Source: Planctomycetota bacterium
GTDB taxonomy: Bacteria; Planctomycetota; Planctomycetia; Pirellulales; Pirellulaceae
DNA length: 64,000 nucleotides
Direction of reading: 5' to 3'
Assembly (NCBI GenBank): GCA_014238905.1
Contig: JABAAE010000003.1
Location: 62,001 to 126,000, forward strand
Numbering within the stretch: the stretch's first letter is position 1; the number at the start of each line of letters is the position of its first letter. Of the stretch, positions 1 to 9,864 are shown one piece after another. A program made the translations under genes and the position numbers. The notes below the pieces were generated by a model that saw only the letters and a list, made by a program, of their open reading frames with translations, was not told where the DNA came from and ran no database searches.

Positions 1-665
1 AAATCGAGGAAAAGGGAGGTTCGCTGGCTGAATCCGCTTCGTTCAATCATTTGCTGGAGACTTTCGCCAGTCAACTAGACACCAGTTCACTCGCAGACCT
101 CAATCTTGAATCGTTACGACTGAATAGCAAGTCTCTTGAGCGACGTGTGAATTCAAGCTCCACATCCATGTTCGGTCAGAGGCGATCCAAAAGCGGGTCT
201 TGGTTCAATTCCGCGCCTGCGGGCCCCGTTTCACTACCCCAAATGCCTACCGGCTCCACGCTAATGACGTTATTGGTTCTAGGGTGCCTTTTGATTGCCG
301 CGGTGACACTTCTTCGTAAGGGATCGGTCCGCACACTGCTTGGCTTACGTCCGGTAGCGGAAAATCGCCCTCGCGTTCCCCCACGGCTAAATTCTTCGCC
401 TGGTGATTACAGCGGAATCGTCCGAGCAGTCGATCAAATGACGTTGTGGATGTTTGGAAAGAAATCAGATTGGTGGGACAGTCGAAAAATCAAAAATGAA
501 CTCTCAGCCGATCGTCCTGATCTCCAAGCCGACATTGAATCGGTAATTAACATCTACGATCAAGCGCGATACAGCGAAGATGGAAATCAAATTGCTTCGG
601 ACAACTTGGCAATGGCTCAGCAAACCCTGCATCAACTATCCTCCCCGCCGGATAGACCAAGCTGA
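1..665 (+). CDS. Membrane protein, 3' part of a gene cut by the window edge
   Basis: The reading frame is open from the first bases of the window, so the real start lies upstream; a TTG at 51 is only the first start-like codon inside the window. One clear membrane segment lies about 70-92 residues after that TTG, flanked by a low-complexity Ser/Asn/Pro stretch and a soluble tail rich in Trp, Asp and Arg. The tail resembles the cytoplasmic ends of proteins found with DUF4350, MoxR and DUF58 genes, such as DUF4129-like proteins, but I cannot place it firmly. It is the first visible gene of a same-strand run to 6596 and probably belongs to that operon. Function unknown. Confidence 0.65.
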   Translation, partial: IEEKGGSLAESASFNHLLETFASQLDTSSLADLNLESLRLNSKSLERRVNSSSTSMFGQRRSKSGSWFNSAPAGPVSLPQMPTGSTLMTLLVLGCLLIAAVTLLRKGSVRTLLGLRPVAENRPRVPPRLNSSPGDYSGIVRAVDQMTLWMFGKKSDWWDSRKIKNELSADRPDLQADIESVINIYDQARYSEDGNQIASDNLAMAQQTLHQLSSPPDRPS

Positions 666-720
666 TTGCCAGCTCTGTGCCACCAACCCCGCCCATCCGT
701 TTATTTAAATCGGTAATCCC

Positions 721-2250
721 ATGCACGCTTCAGTCTTCCGCTGCGATTCTTCTGTTAGAAGAAAAATAGCCGGAAGCATCCTTTTGTTCATGTTCGCGTT
801 TAACGCCCCATGTCCAATCGGTCTATCACAAGAAAAAAAAGTCCTTTCTGATGCACAATGGCAAAAAGGCTACCACGGTCTGGCGGCGATTCTCAGGAAA
901 AAAGACGTCGAGATTATCAGTGATTTTTCCACTTGGGAAAATGTAGATCGTTCCAAATCTTTTTTGATCAGTCTTGGTGACCTCAATACCACCAATTCGT
1001 TTTTGGCCGAATACCTCAGCCAGGGTGGACGAGCCTTAATCGCATCAGATTCGGGTCAGGCATCTATCACAATCGACAATATCAATTTGCAGTTTCAAGA
1101 CCAACCCACCGTCCAGGCACGAGGTTATCAAGATGCCTTTGACATCCATATGGACTGCCCAAAAGTATCTGATTTTGTCGCCACCAATCCACTTTTCTCG
1201 GGCGTTACGACCGTGGTGACCAATCGCCCGGCGTTGCTGATGGCACGGGCCACGGGTAACGTTTCTGGTTCTTGGAAAGAACTGGCTTTTTTCCCACCCC
1301 TTCGACAACGCGGCCGATTTCCCTTCGCGATGGAACACCGAAATCAAGAAGGTGGCCAATTGCTGGTGATCCCGGATCAATCTGTCTTTGCCAACGCCAT
1401 GTTGGGGGTAGGTGATAACCTGAGGTTTACACTAAACGTAATCGACTGGCTAAAGCTGAATAACAGGACAAAATGCCTGTTGTATATCGGTGGATCAGGA
1501 TCAGCGCCCAAGAGTCCCAAGGGCGTTGAACTCTACGTCCCACCCCCCAGTCGGGAAGAAACGATGCGGGCTCTTAAAAAGCTATGGGAACAAACCAATA
1601 ACAGGCAGAAACTTGATTTGGCAAACGAAGTTTTGGAGTTTGCGCAAGAAGAGGAATTAATCGAACAGCTTGTCGATTCCATAAAGCTTGAGGACATTAT
1701 TCCCAAGAATCGGCTGGCGGCGATTCTTCTGTTTATCGCCACGTGGGGCATGATTATTCCGTTTATGGTTTTCCTGTTGTCCAACAGAAAAAAACCACTG
1801 TTCGGTTTGACGTCCGACGGATTAAAGAGCAGCCGAAAGCGGGAGAGCAATCGCCGTAAAGCGATCGAAAGATTAAGAGCGGCCGATTCTTTAATGGTTC
1901 ATTTTTTTAATAAAACAGGCATGCAGTGCGAGTCCGCAAAGCATATTGATCCAAACCGCCTTACTGTCAGTTACGACAACCGGAAGACTCGACGAATACG
2001 CAAAAAACTGCAGCGTCATCTGGATGATCTGTCGAAGCAAGACCATGATTATTGGACCAAGGTCAAGCTGGAGGATATTGGCCGCAGCATTGCCCAATGG
2101 CAACAATTATATGAAACTGGAGCCTTGCTCATTACACAATCCCCGGCCGCTGATAGCACCTCAATTGGGTCACAGGTCTCCTTGGAGCCCAGCAGCAAAA
2201 TCCGGGAGACCAGCAGCAAAATCCGGGAGCCCAGCGGCAGACCCCGCTGA
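721..2250 (+). CDS. DUF4350-like membrane protein of the MoxR/DUF58 operon
   Basis: This 509-residue protein starts with a likely signal peptide (about residues 15-36) and an extracytoplasmic alpha/beta region (about 45-230) with a glycine-rich stretch typical of DUF4350-like, GATase-fold domains. A membrane segment follows at about 330-357, then a basic cytoplasmic tail. The ATG at 721 comes 56 bases after the previous stop. Family members usually sit beside MoxR ATPase and DUF58 genes, as here, and their biochemical role is not established. The last 20 or so residues are a near-exact repeat (S-S-K-I-R-E twice) encoded by a 21-base tandem duplication, which suggests the C-terminus is not constrained. 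Confidence 0.7.
   Translation: MHASVFRCDSSVRRKIAGSILLFMFAFNAPCPIGLSQEKKVLSDAQWQKGYHGLAAILRKKDVEIISDFSTWENVDRSKSFLISLGDLNTTNSFLAEYLSQGGRALIASDSGQASITIDNINLQFQDQPTVQARGYQDAFDIHMDCPKVSDFVATNPLFSGVTTVVTNRPALLMARATGNVSGSWKELAFFPPLRQRGRFPFAMEHRNQEGGQLLVIPDQSVFANAMLGVGDNLRFTLNVIDWLKLNNRTKCLLYIGGSGSAPKSPKGVELYVPPPSREETMRALKKLWEQTNNRQKLDLANEVLEFAQEEELIEQLVDSIKLEDIIPKNRLAAILLFIATWGMIIPFMVFLLSNRKKPLFGLTSDGLKSSRKRESNRRKAIERLRAADSLMVHFFNKTGMQCESAKHIDPNRLTVSYDNRKTRRIRKKLQRHLDDLSKQDHDYWTKVKLEDIGRSIAQWQQLYETGALLITQSPAADSTSIGSQVSLEPSSKIRETSSKIREPSGRPR
2190..2240 (+). repeat. 21-base tandem duplication at the 3' end of the DUF4350-like gene
   Basis: Two almost identical 21-base units (2190-2210 and 2211-2231) are followed by a partial third. 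They stay in frame and encode the repeated tail of the upstream protein. Confidence 0.85.
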
Positions 2251-2344
2251 TCAACAAAGTCGCAGGCTTGATTGCCGCAAGATTTCGAATCAACAGACCT
2301 CTGGAATATTTTCATTAACAAGATTTGATCAGGAAAACACAAGC

Positions 2345-3358
2345 TTGAACGACCAGACGAACATCAAGAAATTCAGTGCCGAGGAACAACCAGGTTCCCC
2401 ATCCGACGAGTCGCTCGCAGAAACCGCTGCCAATGCTCAGAACCTTTTAACCGAGACCGTCAAAAGCCTTGGACAAAACCTGGTTGGAATGGAGAATGTC
2501 ATTCAGCAGACTCTGATTACTCTGGTAGCCGGTGGTCATGCACTTTTAGAAGGCGTGCCAGGAACGGCCAAGACCACTCTCTGCCGATTCCTTGCCACCG
2601 TACTGGGGCTCGACTACAAACGAATTCAATTTACACCGGATCTTCTACCAACGGATGTAACCGGGACCAAGATTTTCGACCAATCCCAAGGGAAATTTGA
2701 GCTGCAGACGGGCCCCGTTTTCTGTCAATTTCTTTTGGCAGACGAGCTAAACCGTGCTCCAGCGAGAACCCAGTCATCCCTATTGGAAGCGATGCAGGAA
2801 CGCCAAGTGACCATTGAGGGTGAAACCCTTCCATTGCCATCACCATTTATCGTAATGGCAACGCAAAACCCGGTGGAACAGGAAGGTGTCTACAGGTTGC
2901 CCGAAGCACAGCTGGACCGATTCCTGTTCAGAATTCAAGTCGGTTACCCTGATCGAAACGAAGAAATTAATTTACTGGAAGTTCACGAGAATCCACCGGT
3001 TCAACTTGGTGAAATATGGAACACAGCGAAGATCACTAAGATACAGAGTGCGGTCAATAAGGTTTATTGCAACAAAGAGCTGAAGGAATACATGATCGAT
3101 TTGATCCGGGAGAGTCGGAATCACCCTGATGTTTTATTGGGCGCCAGTCCTCGGGCAGCTATTTATCTTCAAAAAGCGGCAAGATCCCGCGCCCTGCTGA
3201 ACGGGAAGACCTTTTTTACACATGAGGATGTTCAAGCGATGTGTCATGCCGTTTTGGAACATCGAATTATTATGCGGCCAGAAGCCGAATTGTCTGGACG
3301 AAATGCTCAACAGGTCATATCAGAATTAATTCAGGCGACACCTGTGCGTACAGCCTGA
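2345..3358 (+). CDS. MoxR-family AAA+ ATPase
   Basis: A 337-residue MoxR-type AAA+ ATPase, thought to act as a chaperone for VWA or DUF58 partner proteins. Walker A reads GVPGTAKTT (about residue 70), Walker B with the following arginine is LLADELNRA (about 130), and the sensor-1 stretch ATQNP is present, followed by the family's C-terminal lid. The frame is open upstream into the previous gene. I chose the TTG at 2345 because an AGGAAA sits about 9 bases before it, it follows the DUF4350 stop, and it gives the usual family length. The next gene encodes the expected DUF58 partner. Confidence 0.93.
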   Translation: MNDQTNIKKFSAEEQPGSPSDESLAETAANAQNLLTETVKSLGQNLVGMENVIQQTLITLVAGGHALLEGVPGTAKTTLCRFLATVLGLDYKRIQFTPDLLPTDVTGTKIFDQSQGKFELQTGPVFCQFLLADELNRAPARTQSSLLEAMQERQVTIEGETLPLPSPFIVMATQNPVEQEGVYRLPEAQLDRFLFRIQVGYPDRNEEINLLEVHENPPVQLGEIWNTAKITKIQSAVNKVYCNKELKEYMIDLIRESRNHPDVLLGASPRAAIYLQKAARSRALLNGKTFFTHEDVQAMCHAVLEHRIIMRPEAELSGRNAQQVISELIQATPVRTA

Positions 3359-3416
3359 CCAGTCCATTTTATTGGATTCCCTACTCTCCTCACCCCGTAA
3401 TTGGCAGATGTAACCG

Positions 3417-5126
3417 ATGACCAGCCGCTGTCGATGGATTCTCGCAATTACGATTTGTGGAATGCTGATTGGCGTTCTGAATCGGCTGCCCCAATTCGCA
3501 ATTTTGAATCTGACATTCATCCTCTGGATTGGGTTGGACTGGTTTGTCTTTAGGTACAAGACGACTGCTGCGGACCAGGTTTTCAAAAAAGCAAAGCGAT
3601 CCATAAAAGGAAATTCCGGAGCAGAAATATCAATCGCCATTCACGAAAGTTGCCCAGTCATTTTAAAGGCAAACTTCCTCTCTCACGCAGCAGGACTAAG
3701 ATATTTCCTGAGCGACCATATCCCTGCCGGTATTGAAAGTAATGATCAATTTCCAGCCGTCATCGATGTACGTTCGGATCAGACCATGCAATGGAAATAC
3801 ACCCTGACCCCAAGGGTCACCGGAAGAACCACTCTCCCGGGTATCCAGGTAACGATCACCGACAAATTAGGTCTTTTTCGCCAGCAGAAATTTTATCGAC
3901 TTGCTCAAAACATCACATTGCTACCATTTCTGCTGCAACCGAAAACCACGATGGAGAAAATCAAGGGACACAACATCCAGCTCCGGTCAGGCCATCACCG
4001 TTACAAACGTCCGGGCATTTCCTCCGAGTTACTTGGGATACGCGAATACCAACCGGGTGATCCTCCCAAATCGATTGCCTGGAAAGCAACCGCTCGCACC
4101 GGTCAGTTGATGACTTGCGAATACGAAAGCGCAGTTCCAATTCGTGCAACCGTCATTGCGGATGTTTCTCATTACCAATTTTGGGGGCGGCCGGGCCCCT
4201 CCGCTTTTGACCAGATCTCATCGGCCGTTGGATCCATTACCCGACTTTGCCTCGAGGACAAGGACCCTGTCGGTGCCGTTTTCATCTCGGGCGAACACAA
4301 AACCACTATTCGGCCCGGCTTGGGACAACGCCAATTGGTCCGGGTCCTGCAAACACTTTTGAATGCACACCCCGTCTCGACCACCTCAAACGAATATGAA
4401 CTTCCTGAATTGGAACAAGTGGTTTGGCGATCACTCTACCGCTTATTCCCGCAGTTAGTCACTGACCAAATCAACCGTCCAATCATACCTACGCTTCTCT
4501 ATGGCCCTCGCCGTCGGTTTCAATATGCGACCAGGAAACAGGCAGCGCTGGTTTTAAATTGGATTCAGAATGGACCCATTCACCATGGATACAAACTGGT
4601 TTATGACGATGTGCTTTTCAGAAACAGTTGCAATCGTTTTTTTACAGATTATCCTACGGCGGCCAATGCACTGCGACTGGTAGAAAACTACGGAAACGGG
4701 CGGTCAGAAAAAAACAAAAACGTTCTTGCTTTAGCTCGCAGCCTGATGGAGCAGGTTGCCAGGGCAAAAGACAATGAGCTCTTCCTATTGGTGGGAGATT
4801 TCCATGTTAACGCCGACAGCTACGGCCAGCTCGTCAACAGCATCCGGTTTGCCCGCGCCAATTATCACCGGGTAATGATCATCAACGTCCCACCTAAAGA
4901 AATGGCAAACTTCATAGAGGACCCAGTGGCCCGACAGGCATTTCAATATCTGGAGGACCAAAACATGAAAGACGAAACAAACCACTACAAGGCGATTTTG
5001 GAACTTGGGGCCACAATCGCATTGTTGGATGACGTCAAGTTATTAGACCGGGTTACTGCCGAACTTCACCTTCTCAAAACCGGCGGCAGCCGGGGTGCGG
5101 CAAATCCTGTATTTACCGGATCTTGA
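3417..5126 (+). CDS. DUF58 domain protein
   Basis: A 569-residue protein with two N-terminal membrane segments (about residues 5-22 and 25-45), a beta-rich domain, then the DUF58 signature REYQPGDPPKSIAWK around residue 205-225. DUF58 proteins are the usual partners of MoxR ATPases and resemble von Willebrand A-like folds; the precise activity is unknown. It is longer than typical family members (about 300-430 residues), with extra sequence in the C-terminal half. It begins 58 bases after moxR and its stop is followed at once by the next start (5128), consistent with one operon. Confidence 0.88.
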   Translation: MTSRCRWILAITICGMLIGVLNRLPQFAILNLTFILWIGLDWFVFRYKTTAADQVFKKAKRSIKGNSGAEISIAIHESCPVILKANFLSHAAGLRYFLSDHIPAGIESNDQFPAVIDVRSDQTMQWKYTLTPRVTGRTTLPGIQVTITDKLGLFRQQKFYRLAQNITLLPFLLQPKTTMEKIKGHNIQLRSGHHRYKRPGISSELLGIREYQPGDPPKSIAWKATARTGQLMTCEYESAVPIRATVIADVSHYQFWGRPGPSAFDQISSAVGSITRLCLEDKDPVGAVFISGEHKTTIRPGLGQRQLVRVLQTLLNAHPVSTTSNEYELPELEQVVWRSLYRLFPQLVTDQINRPIIPTLLYGPRRRFQYATRKQAALVLNWIQNGPIHHGYKLVYDDVLFRNSCNRFFTDYPTAANALRLVENYGNGRSEKNKNVLALARSLMEQVARAKDNELFLLVGDFHVNADSYGQLVNSIRFARANYHRVMIINVPPKEMANFIEDPVARQAFQYLEDQNMKDETNHYKAILELGATIALLDDVKLLDRVTAELHLLKTGGSRGAANPVFTGS

Positions 5127-5127
5127 A

Positions 5128-6372
5128 ATGGCTGCAGTGTCAAAACCCAACGATGAGATGATTCGATCAACTGATCCTGCAATGCGCAATTCAGAAAATG
5201 ATTCCGTTCGATTAGTCACGTTGATTGGTTTTCTAATCTGTGCTGGGGTGCAGGTCAATTCCATCGGCACAGTTAACAACATTGTCCTGCTGACCATGAT
5301 TGTGTTACTGGCCTGGTTCGCCGCCTACCGACACATGATTCCGTTTTATCTTTTCTTCATCCTCGACCTTGCAATCCGCGGTCAAAGCGCGATGTTTCAG
5401 CTCCGCTATTCCAATGTACGATGGGATGATAATTTTATCATGGGATTGCTGGAAGGTACTTCTCTGGTGGGTTTCGTCGCCTTCGGTCTGATTTATTTTG
5501 AACTCGATCCAAAACGTGTAAATGGAGACGATCAAACCAGTTCCCCAAAAAGTCGTTGGCAGGTTTTCGATCCCTTTGGTGGATTTCTATTGCGAATCCC
5601 TATCGCCCTGATGCTGTCATTGATTCTTTATTTCTATGCGCAACAAATCAATTCGCAAATTGATAGTCGGATCTTGAAAACTCAATTCGTACAAGGTTAT
5701 TTCCTATGTTGGATTCTCTTTCTTGCATTTCTACTCGCTAAGACACTCATTGAGTTTCGTTCGTGGAGAAATATGTCGGGTGAGGAAGCCAGATTTTTCC
5801 TGTATCGGCAATCAGGAGACGAGCTTCGAGACGAATTAGTCCTCCAAAACAAACCGGCCTGGTCACGTGATGACCACGCCAGTTCGGTTGGCGGAATGTT
5901 TTTCTTTCAAACGATTTTTGCCGCAGTGATGACATGTGCAATGATCGCTCTGGCTCGCAGTAGCCGGTGGGGTGGACTGCAATACATGTGGCCAGCGGTG
6001 TCATCTGTTTTTGTTTTTTTGACATCGGCGTACAACGCGCGAACCACGGCCAAAACCAGCGTCAGTTCTGAAAACCATGTCATTTGCTTCGTCGCACTGG
6101 TGGTCGTATCCTGCGTCGGCCTCTATCTTAGAATCCCACCATGGCCCTGGGGTGTAATATTCCTTTCCTGGTGCGGCAGCCAAGCGTTGATCGTCATGCG
6201 ACTGGGTTACCTCTGGATGCTTGATGAACACTTTTCCAGAAAGAACAACTGGGAAAGGGCGATGCCTTTCTCATGGTGGCGCACCGGTTTGAATCTGATC
6301 GAATGCATGTTTGGGCTATTTGTTTTCGTGATTGTCACACAACAGATCATTAATTACTTTTGGAATAGTTGA
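5128..6372 (+). CDS. Polytopic membrane protein of the MoxR operon
   Basis: About 414 residues with roughly eight to ten hydrophobic segments and no recognised catalytic motif. The frame is open from a GTG at 5095 inside the DUF58 gene, but the ATG at 5128, one base after the DUF58 stop, is the simplest start and fits translational coupling. Its place as a multi-spanning protein encoded with MoxR and DUF58 suggests a membrane partner of that system, by inference from position only. Confidence 0.75.
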   Translation: MAAVSKPNDEMIRSTDPAMRNSENDSVRLVTLIGFLICAGVQVNSIGTVNNIVLLTMIVLLAWFAAYRHMIPFYLFFILDLAIRGQSAMFQLRYSNVRWDDNFIMGLLEGTSLVGFVAFGLIYFELDPKRVNGDDQTSSPKSRWQVFDPFGGFLLRIPIALMLSLILYFYAQQINSQIDSRILKTQFVQGYFLCWILFLAFLLAKTLIEFRSWRNMSGEEARFFLYRQSGDELRDELVLQNKPAWSRDDHASSVGGMFFFQTIFAAVMTCAMIALARSSRWGGLQYMWPAVSSVFVFLTSAYNARTTAKTSVSSENHVICFVALVVVSCVGLYLRIPPWPWGVIFLSWCGSQALIVMRLGYLWMLDEHFSRKNNWERAMPFSWWRTGLNLIECMFGLFVFVIVTQQIINYFWNS

Positions 6373-6374
6373 TT

Positions 6375-6596
6375 ATGAATATCGTTAACGACATCTTGGG
6401 ATGGGGACTGATGCTGCTGGGCCTTTTCCTAATATTCACAATGTTCAACTGCGCTGGTAATAGCCAAATCCTGTTAGCGATTGCTCTCTCAATTCCATCC
6501 ACCGTAGTATTCCGTGCTGGCGTTGGATTCCTTCGAATGAATTCCGCCCACCGCCTGGCCAAACAAAAAACCAATGACCATCCGTCCTCCCGTTGA
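6375..6596 (+). CDS. Small two-helix membrane protein
   Basis: A 73-residue product with two hydrophobic helices (about residues 8-27 and 32-50) and a basic, polar tail. The ATG at 6375 lies two bases after the stop of the upstream membrane protein, the strongest reason to think it is real. No family recognised. It is the last gene of the run before a gap of about 180 bases. Confidence 0.5.
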   Translation: MNIVNDILGWGLMLLGLFLIFTMFNCAGNSQILLAIALSIPSTVVFRAGVGFLRMNSAHRLAKQKTNDHPSSR

Positions 6597-6777
6597 ATTT
6601 GTCGTGGATTTATATAACGCGTTTTACTCATATTCAGGAATTGTTATGGAATAGGGAATTCAAGCTGTCATTGGCAAACGCACCAATTAGGTTAGTGTTA
6701 ATAGGCAACTCCAACGTCATTTTCGGAGGCACTACCGATTACATGGATTCAGCACATTGAAAGGTTTTCCAGAACTG

Positions 6778-8592
6778 ATGATCAATCGAATTACTTTTTT
6801 TCTTCTTAGTTTCTCGTTTGCATTTGCACTGGCCCCCAATGGTACACGGGCTGCCCAAGTGAAATTCGAACTGGATTTTGACCAGGCCGCTAACCATTAC
6901 GTCACAATCCAAGCCACCTTTCAAACTGAAGGCAAGAATGAAATCGAAGTGTTCATGCCGGTCTGGACGCCCGGTTCCTACCTTGTCCGGGAATATTCCA
7001 GAAACATCGAGACGATTGTTGCCAAAGACCAATCCGGCCATTCCCGGATCCTCCGTAAAACAAAGAAAAATCGTTGGACAGTCGATTGCCAAGACAGTAC
7101 CAGCGTAACGGTTTCCTACAAGCTATATTGCCGGGAAATGTCGGTTAGAACCAATTGGATCGAAGAGGATTTCGGCATCCTCAACGGAGCCCCAACGTTT
7201 TTGACCGAGATCAATTCGATGGATGTTCCACATATCGTCAAAGTGAATTTGCCAAAAAAATGGAAGTCCGTCGCAACGGCATTGCCTCAACACAATGGTC
7301 AGCCCTACAGCTTTGTGGCCAAAGACTTCGATCAGCTGGTCGATTCTCCCATGCTCTTGGGGACCTTGGATTCTGCTGCTTTTGAATTAGGCGGAGCGCA
7401 ACATGATCTGGTCAACCTCGGCGGCGATGGCTTGTGGGACGTAAAAAAGGCCGCCGAAGACGTTAAAAAGATTGTCGCTGAGCATCAGAAGATTTGGCAA
7501 ACGGTCCCCTACCGCCGCTACAGATTTTTGAACGCCATCGTGGAAACCGGGGGAGGTCTTGAACATGACAATAGCACCCTGATGATGACCAGTCGTTGGA
7601 GTTTCGGTACACGCTCACGCTACCAGAGCTGGCTTGGCCTCGTCAGTCACGAATTCTTTCATACTTGGAACATCAGACGCTTGCGCCCGATCGAACTGGT
7701 GAACTACGATTTCGAAAATGAAAGCTACTTCCGAACATTATGGATTGCTGAGGGTGTCACAAGCTATTACGACGACCTGTTGGTCAAACGAGCAGGGCTT
7801 TCTTCAGAAAAAGAATACCTCTCCAATCTTTCCAAGCTCATCCGGTCCCTTCAAACAACGGCCGGTAGATTGAACCAGTCTTTGTCCGATTCCTCATTTG
7901 ATACTTGGATCAAGTTTTACAGACCGGATGAAAACTCAAAGAATTCCCAAATCAGCTATTACACCAAAGGCGCCGTAGCCGCCTTTCTGCTCGACGCTGA
8001 AATAAGAAATTCGACAAACAGCGCTCGTTCGCTGGATGACGTCATGCGACAGCTCTACCAACAGTACGCCGGTCCAAAAGGGTACTCCAGTAGCCAATTT
8101 CGAAAGATTGCCTCAGAAGTGGCGGGGAAAGACCTGAAAAACTGGTTTGCCACTGTAATTGATTCCACCAAGGAACTGGACTTTTCCACGTCTCTTGCAA
8201 CCTATGGCTTGGAATTCAAGCCGGCCCCGCCTTCAAAAAAACCGACTCCACCCTGGACAGGTCTTGGCCTCTCCGCCGAAAGTGGTGTCATCACGGTCAC
8301 CAGTGTGATCCGCAATTCACCGGGATATAAGTCAGGTATACAAGTCGACGACGAAGTCATTTCGATCGATGGCTACCGAATCAAGTCTTCTGATCTTGGT
8401 AGCCGCATCGGCAAGTACAAGGCAGGTGACGAAAAAGAGGTTCTTCTGGTACGGCGTGGCAAGATCATTTCCAAAATGATCAAATTCGGGAAAAAGCCTT
8501 CGTTGACTTGGACAATCGCCAAAATTGCCAAACCGACTCCAGCCCAAACCAGGAATCTCAATAGCTGGTTGGCCAACCCGAAAAAAAAATAA
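6778..8592 (+). CDS. M61-family metallopeptidase with C-terminal PDZ domain
   Basis: A secreted zinc peptidase of the glycyl aminopeptidase (M61) family, 604 residues. Residues 1-25 form a signal peptide. The zinc motif HEFFH is at 291-295 and the third ligand, the glutamate of WIAEG, at 325. A PDZ domain occupies about 500-580, as is usual for bacterial M61 enzymes. I chose the ATG at 6778 because the signal peptide starts there; the upstream TTG at 6757 would add seven residues before it. It stands about 180 bases after the MoxR operon and converges on the next gene with a 26-base gap. Confidence 0.92.
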   Translation: MINRITFFLLSFSFAFALAPNGTRAAQVKFELDFDQAANHYVTIQATFQTEGKNEIEVFMPVWTPGSYLVREYSRNIETIVAKDQSGHSRILRKTKKNRWTVDCQDSTSVTVSYKLYCREMSVRTNWIEEDFGILNGAPTFLTEINSMDVPHIVKVNLPKKWKSVATALPQHNGQPYSFVAKDFDQLVDSPMLLGTLDSAAFELGGAQHDLVNLGGDGLWDVKKAAEDVKKIVAEHQKIWQTVPYRRYRFLNAIVETGGGLEHDNSTLMMTSRWSFGTRSRYQSWLGLVSHEFFHTWNIRRLRPIELVNYDFENESYFRTLWIAEGVTSYYDDLLVKRAGLSSEKEYLSNLSKLIRSLQTTAGRLNQSLSDSSFDTWIKFYRPDENSKNSQISYYTKGAVAAFLLDAEIRNSTNSARSLDDVMRQLYQQYAGPKGYSSSQFRKIASEVAGKDLKNWFATVIDSTKELDFSTSLATYGLEFKPAPPSKKPTPPWTGLGLSAESGVITVTSVIRNSPGYKSGIQVDDEVISIDGYRIKSSDLGSRIGKYKAGDEKEVLLVRRGKIISKMIKFGKKPSLTWTIAKIAKPTPAQTRNLNSWLANPKKK

Positions 8593-8618
8593 AAAGCTTG
8601 CCGGTCCAGGCTATTCCG

Positions 8619-9650
8619 TCATCTTGCTCGCCACCACTGGGACTCTTCAAGCCCCAGTTTTGTAATATGGCCTTCCACCTGTGTCCTGAACCGTCGCGCA
8701 TCCAGCGGGTAACCGGCCGTCGGCTGCAAGCCTTTAACTCTGGCCACCCAAAAGGAATTGAAAGCCTTCATACTGACCTCGCGCAGGTACTTGGAAATCA
8801 TGGACGCGTAAGCGACCGGTAGTTGGGATTCTCCCTTGGCGAGAAACCGAAATACAAATTGTCGACCATGATGATCAAAACGGTACTGGCTGTATGGACC
8901 AGATTCCTCCACGACCTCTACCCAGCAATCTGGGAAAAACGACTGAAGAATACCAGCGTAGCGGTTGCGACCACCATGTTTGTCACATATCACGAAGACG
9001 TCGCTGACTCGTTCAGCCAACGTTGAATTTTCCAAGAACAACTTGCTGAGATTGACTGCCAATTGCAACGTTTTTGCAGAAAGCAAACTGGCTTTATTGC
9101 CGTGTTGCTCACATCCCTTGTTGAATTCAGCAGGCTCAATAACATCCGAAATTTGACGAAAATGCGGAAGTTGTTTGGTCGCACCGTACTCGGCAATCGG
9201 CTCCTCTAGCCACTTTTTCACCTGCAACGTTTTCCGGCCCAAATCTTCTACATTCGCTTCAACTGGCAGCCCCGGATTAAACTTTTTGTACCACGGAAGA
9301 ACAAAATCGGATCGCGGTTGTACCAAAAGGTAGTCCAACAGTTCGCTCCAACTGGAATCTATAAGTTGGACAGGGACACCGGCGGCATGGCATTGATATC
9401 CGGGAAGACAAAGTGCGAGGACCGAATGCTCCAAACTTCCCAACCCGCCGGAAGGCCTAAACATTGTTTTGGAATCGCCAACCTGAATTCGATCCTCTTT
9501 TTCCCCCGCTCGACAAAAGACTGAGGAAAAATGTGAATAGAGATTTTCATGGTCAACATGATCCTCGAGCATCCACCCCGTAGCGGTAATCGTCAGCGGC
9601 CCCAAGTTGGGTCCATAGCCCGCTTCATCGGTTCCAATGACAAGTTTCAT
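8619..9650 (-). CDS. Divergent RNase HII/HIII-like protein
   Basis: A 343-residue protein that opens with GTDEAGYGPNLGPL, matching the first active-site block of type 2 RNase H (DEAGRGP). Asp8 and Glu9 fit the first catalytic pair, Asp223 (VICDKHGG) may be the third acidic residue, and SMISKYLRE resembles the SIIAKV-type block. RNase HII is normally about 200-260 residues, so more than 80 extra residues lie between the blocks. By inference it cleaves RNA in RNA/DNA hybrids; it could instead be a repurposed nuclease. It converges with the M61 gene. Confidence 0.7.
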   Translation of the reverse strand: MKLVIGTDEAGYGPNLGPLTITATGWMLEDHVDHENLYSHFSSVFCRAGEKEDRIQVGDSKTMFRPSGGLGSLEHSVLALCLPGYQCHAAGVPVQLIDSSWSELLDYLLVQPRSDFVLPWYKKFNPGLPVEANVEDLGRKTLQVKKWLEEPIAEYGATKQLPHFRQISDVIEPAEFNKGCEQHGNKASLLSAKTLQLAVNLSKLFLENSTLAERVSDVFVICDKHGGRNRYAGILQSFFPDCWVEVVEESGPYSQYRFDHHGRQFVFRFLAKGESQLPVAYASMISKYLREVSMKAFNSFWVARVKGLQPTAGYPLDARRFRTQVEGHITKLGLEESQWWRAR

Positions 9651-9864
9651 CTGTTTTCACTTTGAAAAGAGCTCGACGAACATCGTTTTCAGGATTGGGT
9701 TTCCCAGGACTCGTTGGCCGCAGAAGGCCCAGGAACCAAGAGGTCAAAAAACGAAGGTCTAGAAAACAAATCACCGTCCACGATCGTAAACCCAATCACA
9801 CTATTAAAAATCAGAATTGCACCAAAAAATTTCAAGCCAAACAGAATTAATTCGTCAGCTTCAA

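Noticed and set aside
1045..1380. Minus-strand open frame of 111 codons opposite the DUF4350-like gene
   Set aside because: It is a shadow of the plus-strand coding sequence, with no ribosome site or family match.
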